DNA of 6,198 nt from an uncultured Erysipelotrichaceae bacterium (GCA_902796895.1 CADBQV010000060.1:1-6198); one strand, 5' to 3'; shown: positions 1 through 6,198, counted from the stretch's first letter. The notes: generated by a model not told the origin, from the sequence alone. Numbers and translations are program-made.

Positions 1-621
1 ACTCTAGTTAATTTATTATTAAGATTATATAATGTGCCTAAAGGTACAATATTTATTGATGATAAAGATATAATGGAATTAGACATTAAATCAGTAAGAG
101 AAGCTATAGGCTATGTACCACAAGATAATTTCTTATTCTCAGATAAAATAACAAATAATATCGCTTTTGGTAATAGAACTAAGGATATGACATCTGTTAA
201 AAACGCAGCTAAATTTGCTGATGTTGATGATAATATTTCTAATTTTAAAGAAGGATATGACACAGTATCAGGTGAAAGAGGCGTAACATTATCAGGTGGT
301 CAAAAACAAAGAATTTCAATAGCTAGAGCGTATATTAAAGAAGCTCCTATTATGATAATGGATGACTCAGTTTCTGCAGTAGATGTTAAAACAGAAGAGA
401 CTATTTTGAAAAACATTAACGAAAAGAGAAATGGTAAAACTACTATAGTTATCGCATCAAGAGTTTCTACTGTATCTCATTTAGATAAAATCTTAGTATT
501 AAATAATGGTGAGGTTGAAGCTTTTGATACACCAGAAAATCTTTTAAATGTTTCTGAAACATATAAAAAGATGGTTTATCTTCAAGAACTTGAAAAAGAA
601 GTTGAAGGAGGTGCTATCTAA
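1..621 (+). CDS. ABC exporter subunit with degenerate ATPase site, C-terminal part (5' end outside window)
   Basis: This is the last third of an ABC transporter ATPase domain, probably a half-transporter of about 570-600 residues whose membrane domain and Walker A lysine lie left of the window. The frame is open from base 1 and the opening residues TLVNLLLRLYN are what normally follows a Walker A GKT, so the GTG at 34 is not a start. In fragment numbering, the Q-loop is Q41 (YVPQD), the signature LSGGQ is 97-101, and Walker B ends MDDS with D121 and D122. D122 sits where the catalytic glutamate should be. The switch-loop histidine is replaced by S153 (IASRVST). These two changes together mark the degenerate subunit of heterodimeric exporters of the BmrCD, LmrCD and TM287/288 kind. 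The next gene overlaps by one base and supplies the likely partner. The substrate cannot be read from the sequence; drugs, lipids and peptides are all possible. Confidence 0.93.
   Translation, partial: TLVNLLLRLYNVPKGTIFIDDKDIMELDIKSVREAIGYVPQDNFLFSDKITNNIAFGNRTKDMTSVKNAAKFADVDDNISNFKEGYDTVSGERGVTLSGGQKQRISIARAYIKEAPIMIMDDSVSAVDVKTEETILKNINEKRNGKTTIVIASRVSTVSHLDKILVLNNGEVEAFDTPENLLNVSETYKKMVYLQELEKEVEGGAI
605..613 (+). promoter_or_regulatory. Ribosome binding site of second ABC subunit, inside the first gene
   Basis: AAGGAGGTG lies within the last codons of the upstream ABC gene, with its AGGAGG core nine bases before the ATG at 621. The stop TAA and the start ATG share one A (619-623). A strong site plus this overlap points to translational coupling and balanced production of the two subunits. 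Confidence 0.85.
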
Positions 622-2387
622 TGGAAGACGAATTATTAATGCTTAAGGGTGATAAGAAAATACCTACAGGAATATTACTTAAAAGAACAATGAAGTATGT
701 AAAGCCTGAATTATTATCCTTTATATTAGCTTTTATTCTTTTGCTTGCCAATGTTGCATTAGATATTTATTTACCATTAATTATTGAAAACATTACTGAT
801 AATATTACATCTAATGTTATTGACTTAGACAAAATAATAAATATGGCAGTATTATATTTTATAATTGCCTTAGCAAACATGACATCTTTGTATTTTGAAA
901 GTATGATATTACAAAGAGCAGGTCAAAGAATTATTTATAATTTAAGAGTTGATATCTTTACTCATATCGAAAATATGAGTCAACATCAATTCGATGAAAT
1001 GCCAGTAGGATCTCTTGTAACAAGAGTTGCATCATATACTCAATCTATGAGTGATTTCTTTACTGGAGTAATTGTAAGAGTACTTAAAAATATCTTAGTT
1101 ATTACTGGTGTAATTGGTATAATGTTCTATTTATCATGGAAATTAACATTAATTATGCTAATACCAGTATTTATAGTAGGTGTATCTTCATTTATATTCT
1201 CTAAAGTTGTATCTAAGAGATTTAGAAATGAAAGAAAGGCATTATCTGATTTAAATACATATTTAAATGAAAATTTATCTGGTATGAAAATTACTCAAAT
1301 TTTCAATCAAGAAGATTATAAAGAAAAACAATTTATTGAGAAAAATGAATATTTAAGAAAATCAATATTCTCATCAATTACATGTTTTGCTATATATAGA
1401 CCATTTATAACAATTGTTTATATAACAACAGTTGCAGTTGTATTTTACTTAGGCTTTGAATATGGTATGACTGCAGGAGCACTTGTAGCATATTATATGT
1501 ATCTATCTAAATTCTTTAACCCAATACAAGAATTAGCAGACCAATTAAACACTATTCAAAAAGCACTAACAGCTAGTGAAAGATTGTTTAATTTAATGGA
1601 TGTATTACCTGAGGTTAGAGATAAAGAAGATGCAATTGATATTGATCATTTTGAAGGTAAAATTGAATTTAAAAATGTATGGTTTGCTTATAAAGATGAA
1701 GATTGGATTTTAAGAGATGTTTCATTTGTTATTAATCCAAAAGAAACTTGTGCTTTTGTTGGTGCAACAGGTGCAGGTAAAACAACTATTTTAGGCTTAA
1801 TTGTTAGAAATTATGAGATCCAAAAGGGTCAAATATTAATCGATGATGTAGATATTACAAAAATAAAGATTAAATCTTTAAGAAGAGCAATAGGTCAAAT
1901 GCTTCAAGATGTATTCTTATTCTCAGGTACTATTAGAGATAATATTACATTAAATGATACATCATATACTGATGAAGAAATACTTACAACATGTAAATAT
2001 GTTAACGCTGATTCATTTATTTCTAAGCTTCCTAAAGGCTTAGATGATGAAATCATTGAACGTGGTGAGAATTTCTCACAAGGTCAAAGACAATTATTAT
2101 CTTTTGCAAGAACAGTTCTTTATAAGCCTCAAATATTAATACTTGATGAGGCAACAGCTAATATTGATACAGAAACAGAAGTATTAATTCAAGAATCACT
2201 TGATAAGATAAAAAATATTGGTACAATGCTTGTTGTGGCACATAGACTTTCAACAATTCAACATGCTGATCAAATTATAGTTTTACAAAAAGGTGAAATA
2301 ATAGAACATGGTAATCATCAAGAATTACTAAAAAATCATGGTCATTATTATAAACTATATAAGCTACAATTTGAACAAAGAGATTAA
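621..2387 (+). CDS. ABC exporter half-transporter, canonical ATPase partner of a heterodimer
   Basis: A 588-residue half-transporter with the membrane domain fused to the ATPase domain, the usual length for this family. Hydrophobic segments lie near residues 31-54, 73-95, 148-195 (a helical pair) and 250-300 (a helical pair), fitting the six-helix exporter fold in the cytoplasmic membrane. The ATPase domain runs from about 345 to the end. It has Walker A GATGAGKTT (381-389, K387), Q-loop Q429 (MLQD), signature FSQGQ (485-489), Walker B LILDE with catalytic E510, D-loop ATANID and switch histidine H541 (AHRLST). Catalytic residues are complete, so this subunit carries the hydrolytic site when paired with the upstream subunit's LSGGQ. 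Its own signature, with Q in place of the first G, would face the partner's degenerate site. This matches heterodimers such as BmrCD and TM287/288. Substrate is unknown; multidrug efflux is an inference from those relatives. Confidence 0.94.
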   Translation: MEDELLMLKGDKKIPTGILLKRTMKYVKPELLSFILAFILLLANVALDIYLPLIIENITDNITSNVIDLDKIINMAVLYFIIALANMTSLYFESMILQRAGQRIIYNLRVDIFTHIENMSQHQFDEMPVGSLVTRVASYTQSMSDFFTGVIVRVLKNILVITGVIGIMFYLSWKLTLIMLIPVFIVGVSSFIFSKVVSKRFRNERKALSDLNTYLNENLSGMKITQIFNQEDYKEKQFIEKNEYLRKSIFSSITCFAIYRPFITIVYITTVAVVFYLGFEYGMTAGALVAYYMYLSKFFNPIQELADQLNTIQKALTASERLFNLMDVLPEVRDKEDAIDIDHFEGKIEFKNVWFAYKDEDWILRDVSFVINPKETCAFVGATGAGKTTILGLIVRNYEIQKGQILIDDVDITKIKIKSLRRAIGQMLQDVFLFSGTIRDNITLNDTSYTDEEILTTCKYVNADSFISKLPKGLDDEIIERGENFSQGQRQLLSFARTVLYKPQILILDEATANIDTETEVLIQESLDKIKNIGTMLVVAHRLSTIQHADQIIVLQKGEIIEHGNHQELLKNHGHYYKLYKLQFEQRD

Positions 2388-2391
2388 TTAT

Positions 2392-2417
2392 AGATGTCCT
2401 TTTTAGGGCATCTTTTT
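2392..2417 (+). terminator. Rho-independent terminator after the ABC exporter genes
   Basis: An 8-base-pair stem, AGATGTCC at 2392-2399 with GGGCATCT at 2406-2413 (one G-T pair), encloses a six-base loop and ends in a run of five T. It starts five bases after the ABC stop codon and separates the exporter transcript from the ribosomal protein operon. Confidence 0.85.
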
Positions 2418-2504
2418 CAAACTATTTGTCTATCATTAATAATATTAGAATTAATAAAAAAATGTAAAAGATCCTTAATATTAGAATATAGAAATAATTA
2501 TACT

Positions 2505-2524
2505 TAATAATTTTTAAAATTAAA
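2505..2524 (+). promoter_or_regulatory. AT-rich tract upstream of the rplU promoter (possible UP element)
   Basis: The 20 bases before the -35 box are all A or T and include runs of T followed by A. This position and composition are what RNA polymerase alpha-subunit contact sites look like at strong promoters. The whole region is AT-rich, so the call is tentative. Confidence 0.35.
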
Positions 2525-2553
2525 TTGACACGTTTATACTTTTATAATATAAT
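2525..2553 (+). promoter_or_regulatory. Consensus housekeeping promoter for the rplU-prp-rpmA operon
   Basis: TTGACA at 2525-2530 and TATAAT at 2548-2553 are both perfect matches to the sigma-A (sigma-70 type) consensus, with the optimal 17-base spacer. A second TATAAT at 2543-2548 overlaps the first by one base, but it leaves only 12 bases of spacing and is unlikely to be used with this -35. Transcription would start near 2560, giving a 5' leader of about 90 bases before rplU. Confidence 0.85.
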
Positions 2554-2559
2554 ACATTT

Positions 2560-2650
2560 GTTGTAACATGCACCACTTAGAAATGGTTAAAAAATGGTTA
2601 AAAACCTACCATAATAGTGTGTCTTAAATAATAAAAGGAGGTAATACGAC
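2560..2650 (+). promoter_or_regulatory. Structured 5' leader of rplU, probable L21 leader
   Basis: The untranslated leader can fold on itself. An outer stem pairs CACCACT (2571-2577) with AGTGTG (2616-2621), leaving one bulged C. A middle stem pairs ATGGT (2583-2587) with ACCAT (2608-2612). An inner hairpin pairs GGTT (2596-2599) with AACC (2603-2606). Position directly upstream of rplU in a Bacillota genome matches the known L21 leader RNA family, in which the ribosomal protein is thought to control its own operon. The match to that family is inferred from place and pairing potential, not from a covariance search. AGGAGGT at 2636-2642 is the rplU ribosome binding site. Confidence 0.55.
2582..2603 (+). 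repeat. Perfect tandem 11-base repeat in the rplU leader
   Basis: AATGGTTAAAA occurs twice without a gap (2582-2592 and 2593-2603). Both copies contain ATGGTT, which can pair with the single AACC/ACCAT side at 2603-2612, so the two copies compete for the same partner strand. Confidence 0.8.
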
Positions 2651-2959
2651 ATGTACGCAATAGTAGAAACTGGTGGAAAACAAGTAAAAGTTGAAGTAGG
2701 CGAAGCTATCTTTGTTGAAAAGTTAGAAGTAGCAGAAGGTGAAACTTATACTTTTGATAAGGTTTTATTAGTATCTGGTGATAAGACTTTAGTTGGTGCT
2801 CCATATGTTAAAGGTGCAACAGTAACTGCAAAAGTTGAAAAACAAGGAAGAGGCAAGAAAATTACTATTTTCAAATATCGTCCTAAAAAGCACTCAGCAT
2901 CAAAGAAGGGTCATCGTCAATCATATACTAAGTTAGTAGTAGAAGCAATTAATGCTTAA
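2651..2959 (+). CDS. rplU: 50S ribosomal protein L21
   Basis: This encodes a full-length 102-residue L21 (bL21), a 23S rRNA-binding protein of the large ribosomal subunit. The start [11 protein letters not shown], the central VGAPYV segment and the basic stretch [16 protein letters not shown] are the family hallmarks, the last being the rRNA-contacting part. The ATG follows AGGAGGT at a good spacing. It is the first gene of a cluster with prp and rpmA, driven by the consensus promoter and leader upstream. Two of its three arginine codons are CGT, as in rpmA and unlike the AGA-rich ABC genes, which fits a highly expressed gene. Confidence 0.98.
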   Translation: MYAIVETGGKQVKVEVGEAIFVEKLEVAEGETYTFDKVLLVSGDKTLVGAPYVKGATVTAKVEKQGRGKKITIFKYRPKKHSASKKGHRQSYTKLVVEAINA

Positions 2960-2964
2960 TTACT

Positions 2965-3273
2965 ATGATTACATATAAAATAATTAATAAAGGAAATGAA
3001 TCAACTGTTGAAGTTAAAGGACATGCAGGATATGATGATTCTGGTAAAGACATTGTATGTGCAGCCGTTTCAACAGCTTGTATAATGACTGCAAATTTAA
3101 TCGACAAACTAGACTTACGTTACAACATTTTGGATCTTGTTTGCGATGAAGGATATTTTAGATTACAAGTAAAAAAAGATAATTCAGTTATATCATCAAT
3201 TATTGATAATTTAAATGAATCATTAGATAGTTTACAAAAAGAATATCCTAAATATATAAAAATTAAGAACTAG
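2965..3273 (+). CDS. prp: Ribosomal-processing cysteine protease Prp (L27 maturation; formerly YsxB)
   Basis: A 102-residue protein of the Prp family. These small cysteine proteases remove the N-terminal extension of L27 in Firmicutes and relatives, a step essential for ribosome function where it has been studied. The motif [18 protein letters not shown] carries the catalytic pair H20 and C32, with the same 12-residue spacing as H22 and C34 of the Staphylococcus aureus enzyme. It sits between the genes for L21 and L27, its usual place. The start is five bases after the rplU stop and has no clear Shine-Dalgarno sequence, so translation probably depends on ribosomes finishing rplU. That would also keep protease levels below those of the ribosomal proteins. 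Confidence 0.95.
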   Translation: MITYKIINKGNESTVEVKGHAGYDDSGKDIVCAAVSTACIMTANLIDKLDLRYNILDLVCDEGYFRLQVKKDNSVISSIIDNLNESLDSLQKEYPKYIKIKN

Positions 3274-3277
3274 GAGG
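3272..3277 (+). promoter_or_regulatory. Ribosome binding site of rpmA, overlapping the prp stop codon
   Basis: AGGAGG shares its first two bases with the TAG stop of prp (3271-3273) and lies nine bases before the ATG at 3287. The strong site contrasts with the nearly absent one of prp just upstream. Confidence 0.85.
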
Positions 3278-3286
3278 AATCTAATT

Positions 3287-3574
3287 ATGTTATTAAAGCT
3301 TAACATTCAATTATTCGCATCTAAAAAAGGTGTAAGTTCTACTAAAAACGGCCGTGATTCAGAAGCTAAACGTTTAGGCGCTAAAGTATCTGATGGTCAA
3401 GTAGTAACTGCAGGTTCAATTTTATATCGTCAAAGAGGTACAAAGTTATTTGCTGGTACTAACGTTGGACGTGGTGGCGATGATACTTTATTTGCTAAAG
3501 TTGCAGGTACTGTAAAATTTGAACGTAAGGGTAAAGACAAGAAACAAATTTCTGTTTATCCTATCGCTGAATAA
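3287..3574 (+). CDS. rpmA: 50S ribosomal protein L27 with cleavable N-terminal extension
   Basis: A 95-residue L27 (bL27), a large-subunit protein whose mature N-terminus reaches the peptidyl transferase centre. The core motifs [17 protein letters not shown] and [13 protein letters not shown] are all present. Ahead of the mature SKKG region lies an extension [11 protein letters not shown], the Firmicutes-type pre-sequence removed by Prp. By comparison with S. aureus, the cut should fall between F10 and A11. The residue before F10 is Leu, where the usual motif has Phe (LNLQFF), and there is one extra Leu near the start. Five of six arginine codons are CGT, the strongest sign of translational selection in the window. 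A terminator follows 11 bases after the stop. Confidence 0.98.
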   Translation: MLLKLNIQLFASKKGVSSTKNGRDSEAKRLGAKVSDGQVVTAGSILYRQRGTKLFAGTNVGRGGDDTLFAKVAGTVKFERKGKDKKQISVYPIAE

Positions 3575-3585
3575 TTTATAAATCA

Positions 3586-3614
3586 AAAGCCCAATATTAA
3601 TTGGGCTTTCTTTT
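3586..3614 (+). terminator. Strong rho-independent terminator between rpmA and obg
   Basis: A perfect 10-base-pair stem, AAAGCCCAAT (3586-3595) with ATTGGGCTTT (3600-3609), has a four-base ATTA loop and is followed by CTTTT. It ends the ribosomal protein transcript, yet obg begins only 24 bases later on the same strand. It may therefore work as a partial terminator that lowers obg expression relative to rplU-prp-rpmA. Confidence 0.88.
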
Positions 3615-3626
3615 ATCTTTATTTGT

Positions 3627-3633
3627 GAGGTGA
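3627..3633 (+). promoter_or_regulatory. Ribosome binding site that sets the obg start
   Basis: GAGGTGA lies six to seven bases before the GTG at 3639. An in-frame GTG at 3630 falls inside this site and so cannot be the start it serves. The 3639 start also gives the expected Obg N-terminus, MFIDQAK. Confidence 0.8.
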
Positions 3634-3638
3634 TATTT

Positions 3639-4913
3639 GTGTTTATAGATCAAGCAAAAATGGAAATTTTCGCTGGTAAAGGCGGAGATGGTATAGTTGC
3701 ATATAGAAGAGAATTAAAGGTTGAATATGGTGGACCATTCGGTGGAAATGGTGGAAATGGTGGATCTATCATCTTTGTTGGAGATGGTGGAATGAACACA
3801 CTTTTAGATTTGAAATATAAAACTGTATTAAAAGGTGAAAATGGTGAAAAGGGAAAGCATAAAGGTATGTATGGAGCTAATGCTAATGATACATTTATTC
3901 GTGTCCCTGTAGGTACAACCATTTTTGATGATGATACAAATAAAGTAATAGCTGATATTACTAAAGATGGTCAACAAGCTATTATAGCAAAAGGTGGTCG
4001 TGGTGGTCGTGGTAATATGGCATTTCAATCTAATACATTAAAATGTCCTGATTTCTGCGAAAAAGGAGAACCAGGAGAACATAAATTTATTAGATGTGAA
4101 TTACGTGTGCTTGCTGATTGCGGTCTAGTAGGCTTTCCAAGTGTCGGAAAATCAACAATTATTTCAGTATCATCTAATGCGAGACCTAAAATTGCAGAAT
4201 ATCATTTTACAACACTAACACCTAATTTAGGTATGGTTAAATTAAGTGATGGTAGAGACTTCGTTATGGCTGATTTACCAGGTATAATTGAAGGAGCACA
4301 CCAAGGCTTAGGCTTAGGATTACAATTTTTAAGACATATCGAAAGATGTAAAGTAATCGTTCATGTAATCGATATGGCAGCTACTGATGGTAGAGATCCT
4401 TATAATGATTATTTAGTAATAAATAATGAATTAAAGGAATATAAAATGAATCTATCAAAGCGTCCTATGATAATTGTAGCTAATAAGATGGATCAAGAGG
4501 TTGCTAAAAAGAATTTAGAAGAATTCAAAAAGAAAGTAAATTTACCAGTTATTGCGATATCTGCTTTAACTAGAGAAAATTTAGATGAATTATTATATAA
4601 AATAGCAGATACATTAGAAGAAACAGAAGAATTCTCTATTTTTGAAGAAGATGAAATAAGCGTTAAAGAATATGGCTTAAAGGATGAAGATAACTTCTTT
4701 GAAATAACTAAAGAGGATGATGGTATTTTTACTGTTACAGGTGAAAAATTAAAGAGATTATTTGATATGACTGATTTCGATAGTGAAACAGCAAGATTCC
4801 GTTTTGCACGTCAGTTAAGAACTTATGGCTTAGATGATAAGCTAAGAAAGCTTGGCGTTAAAAATGGTGATTTAGTAAGAATATTTGATTTTGAATTTGA
4901 ATTCATTGAATAA
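3639..4913 (+). CDS. obg: Obg family GTPase (ribosome assembly and stress)
   Basis: A complete Obg/CgtA GTPase of 424 residues from a GTG start. Obg proteins bind the 50S subunit late in assembly and respond to guanine nucleotide and stress signals. The N-terminal Obg fold (about 1-158) carries the typical glycine-rich stretches (GGKGGDG-like start, GGPFGGNGGNGG, GGRGGRGN). The GTPase domain has G1 GFPSVGKST (165-173), G2 around FTTLTPN (T191, T192), G3 DLPG (212-215), G4 NKMD (282-285) and G5 SAL (from 308). A C-terminal OCT domain (about 345-420) follows, with an acidic, Phe-rich tail. The Obg fold contains a Cys pair, C136 and C140, in a loop where many relatives have other residues; their role is unknown. 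It follows rpmA as in many Bacillota but is separated from it by a terminator. Confidence 0.97.
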   Translation: MFIDQAKMEIFAGKGGDGIVAYRRELKVEYGGPFGGNGGNGGSIIFVGDGGMNTLLDLKYKTVLKGENGEKGKHKGMYGANANDTFIRVPVGTTIFDDDTNKVIADITKDGQQAIIAKGGRGGRGNMAFQSNTLKCPDFCEKGEPGEHKFIRCELRVLADCGLVGFPSVGKSTIISVSSNARPKIAEYHFTTLTPNLGMVKLSDGRDFVMADLPGIIEGAHQGLGLGLQFLRHIERCKVIVHVIDMAATDGRDPYNDYLVINNELKEYKMNLSKRPMIIVANKMDQEVAKKNLEEFKKKVNLPVIAISALTRENLDELLYKIADTLEETEEFSIFEEDEISVKEYGLKDEDNFFEITKEDDGIFTVTGEKLKRLFDMTDFDSETARFRFARQLRTYGLDDKLRKLGVKNGDLVRIFDFEFEFIE

Positions 4914-4948
4914 AAAAATGGCTTAGTTTTAAGAACTAAGCCTTTTTC
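4914..4948. terminator. Bidirectional terminator between obg and the GGDEF gene
   Basis: A perfect 9-base-pair stem, GGCTTAGTT (4920-4928) with AACTAAGCC (4934-4942), has a five-base loop. On the plus strand it is followed by five T (4943-4947). On the minus strand it is followed by the complement of the A run 4914-4918, so it can stop transcription from both sides. The TAG stop codon of the minus-strand gene lies inside the stem. Confidence 0.88.
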
Positions 4949-6198
4949 ATATTCTTTTTGTTACTATACATATTTTCATCTGCTTGCATTATTAATTTTT
5001 CATAACCAATTTTAGATATATCATCTGTATATGCATAGCCAATTGCGATGCTTACTTCAAAATCCTTTTGAATCTTTTTGAATCTTTCAACTAATTTTAT
5101 AATTTCATCTTCTTTAATATTATCACAAATTGCTACGAATTCATCGCCACCAATTCGATAACAATTTTTATCATCGTCTTTTAAGAAAACCTCTTTAATA
5201 CATAAAGCAGAATTCTTAATTAATACATCACCTTCACTATGGCCTAATGTATCATTAACAATTTTTAAATTATTTATATCAAATAAGAATGCACAAGTTG
5301 GATAATTACCAGCTTTATTGTTTTTTAAAAATTCATTATAACAATATCTATTTGGAAGTGCAGTTAATGAATCGTATTCTGCAACTCTTCTTAATTCATT
5401 TTCAAATTCTTCATGTCTTATTAATAATTCATTATATGATGTAGCTAAGAAATTTGGTTCATATAATAATGTTTTATTATCTAATGATTTATTTTCTTCA
5501 ATTAGTTTTCCATATCTTACAATTGGAAGTAATAAGTGTCTTAATAATAATACAAAGAATACACCAGTTGTTAAAATTATAAATAATATTGATACCCATA
5601 ATATATATCTTAATGCCTTTAGAGTAGAAGAAGTATCATTTTGAGTAACCTTAGATTTTTCTAATATAGTATTTGTTGCGCTATTGACACTATGAGAAAC
5701 TTCTGATTTTGATCTTGCATAATCATCATTATTTATCATTTTATTTGCATTAATATAAAATTCTGCAGTTGAATAATTTCTTTCTTCATCATCTAAAGTT
5801 GTAAATCCAATAACATTCATTGAATTATCTAATATATATTTTTCACTTTCTTTTAAATCAACAACATTAACAATGTAATTATATAAAAGTGTATATGCAT
5901 GTTTTTGAACTTCAATAACATGTTCATAATTAGTTAATGCTTTATCGATAGAATCTTGAATATCATTTGATAAATTATATTTTTTTAATGTTTCTTTAAT
6001 AACATTTGGTTTAGAAGAGGTATCTGCAATTGTTTCAACATATGCCAAAAGTGGTCCTGGAATTAATGCATCTTCATCACTTAATGGTTTATCAATAAAA
6101 CCATTAGAAGTATCTGCAAGCTTACTAGATGTACCAAGAATTTTAGTGACATCATTTACACATTCTGTTGATTCCTGAATTTCTATTGAAAGCTTCTC
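4936..6198 (-). CDS. Membrane-anchored GGDEF diguanylate cyclase, N-terminus outside window
   Basis: The frame is open to the right edge, giving a 420-residue fragment; the TTG at 6048 is internal, with 50 further in-frame codons before it. The enzyme would condense two GTP into cyclic di-GMP. In fragment numbering, residues 1-195 form a polar, helix-rich region, probably extracytoplasmic. One membrane helix spans about 198-219, and a linker (about 220-270) follows that resembles a degenerate HAMP or signalling coiled coil. The GGDEF domain starts at DSLTALPNR (from 276) and includes the metal-binding FDINNLK, NDTLGH and GGDEF (350-354; bases 5137-5151), so it looks active. The positions where an inhibitory RxxD I-site would sit read DDDK, so product inhibition through that site is unlikely. 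A second membrane helix is expected upstream. The signal sensed is unknown. It is convergent with obg and not in its operon. Confidence 0.93.
   Translation of the reverse strand, partial: EKLSIEIQESTECVNDVTKILGTSSKLADTSNGFIDKPLSDEDALIPGPLLAYVETIADTSSKPNVIKETLKKYNLSNDIQDSIDKALTNYEHVIEVQKHAYTLLYNYIVNVVDLKESEKYILDNSMNVIGFTTLDDEERNYSTAEFYINANKMINNDDYARSKSEVSHSVNSATNTILEKSKVTQNDTSSTLKALRYILWVSILFIILTTGVFFVLLLRHLLLPIVRYGKLIEENKSLDNKTLLYEPNFLATSYNELLIRHEEFENELRRVAEYDSLTALPNRYCYNEFLKNNKAGNYPTCAFLFDINNLKIVNDTLGHSEGDVLIKNSALCIKEVFLKDDDKNCYRIGGDEFVAICDNIKEDEIIKLVERFKKIQKDFEVSIAIGYAYTDDISKIGYEKLIMQADENMYSNKKNMKKA

Noticed and set aside
34..621. Short reading frame starting at GTG 34 as a stand-alone gene
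   Set aside because: The frame is open to base 1 and encodes the residues that follow a Walker A motif, so this is the end of a longer gene.
2440..2487. 12-base direct repeat TAATATTAGAAT at 2440-2451 and 2476-2487
   Set aside because: Repeats of this length built almost only of A and T are expected by chance in such AT-rich spacer; no stem, coding signal or further copy supports a function.
3490..3530. Possible obg promoter inside rpmA near TAAAAT
   Set aside because: No -35 box close to TTGACA at a fitting spacing, and the sequence is explained by L27 codons.
3630..3638. GTG at 3630 as the obg start
   Set aside because: It lies inside the Shine-Dalgarno sequence; the GTG at 3639 has correct spacing and gives the typical Obg N-terminus.
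3650..4028. Two minus-strand reading frames (3650-3922 and 3828-4028)
   Set aside because: They are antisense to conserved Obg coding sequence; their Pro-rich and Thr-rich composition mirrors the Gly-rich codons of obg.
6046..6048. TTG at 6048 as the start of the GGDEF protein
   Set aside because: In-frame codons continue without a stop to the window edge, and a start here would leave an apparently extracytoplasmic region without its first membrane helix.

Overview
The window is an AT-rich piece of a low-GC Gram-positive (Bacillota) chromosome. The evidence is the gene order rplU-prp-rpmA-obg, a ribosomal protein L27 with the Firmicutes-type N-terminal extension that must be cleaved, strong AGGAGG ribosome binding sites, and AGA-dominated arginine codons. 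An anaerobic gut-type member of Clostridia or Erysipelotrichia would fit, but I cannot fix the class from the sequence alone.

Layout from left to right. (1) Positions 1-2387 hold two tandem ABC exporter subunits that overlap by one base; the first is cut by the left window edge. The first subunit has a degenerate ATPase site (Asp for the catalytic Glu, Ser for the switch His). The second is canonical except for its FSQGQ signature. Together they look like one asymmetric heterodimeric exporter. A rho-independent terminator closes the unit. (2) Positions 2388-2650 form the longest gene-free stretch (263 bases). It holds that terminator, an AT-rich tract, a consensus sigma-A type promoter (TTGACA, 17 bases, TATAAT) and a structured leader resembling an L21 autoregulatory leader, with a tandem 11-base repeat. 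(3) Positions 2651-3574 hold rplU (L21), prp (the cysteine protease that matures L27) and rpmA (L27), tightly packed. (4) A strong hairpin terminator lies between rpmA and obg with only about 24 bases before the obg start, so obg must be expressed by read-through or from a promoter upstream of the hairpin. (5) obg (3639-4913) encodes a complete ribosome-associated Obg GTPase. (6) A bidirectional terminator separates obg from a convergent minus-strand gene for a membrane-bound GGDEF diguanylate cyclase. That gene stays open to the right edge of the window, so its N-terminus is missing.

Functionally, the centre is a ribosome-assembly cluster: two 50S proteins, the protease that makes L27 functional, and a 50S assembly GTPase. 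It is flanked by an efflux or export system on one side and a c-di-GMP signalling enzyme on the other. I found no mobile element, CRISPR array, tRNA or rRNA gene. I found no convincing previously undescribed system. The points most worth checking are the leader with its repeat-based alternative hairpins, the terminator placed just before obg, and the variant Prp cleavage site in L27.
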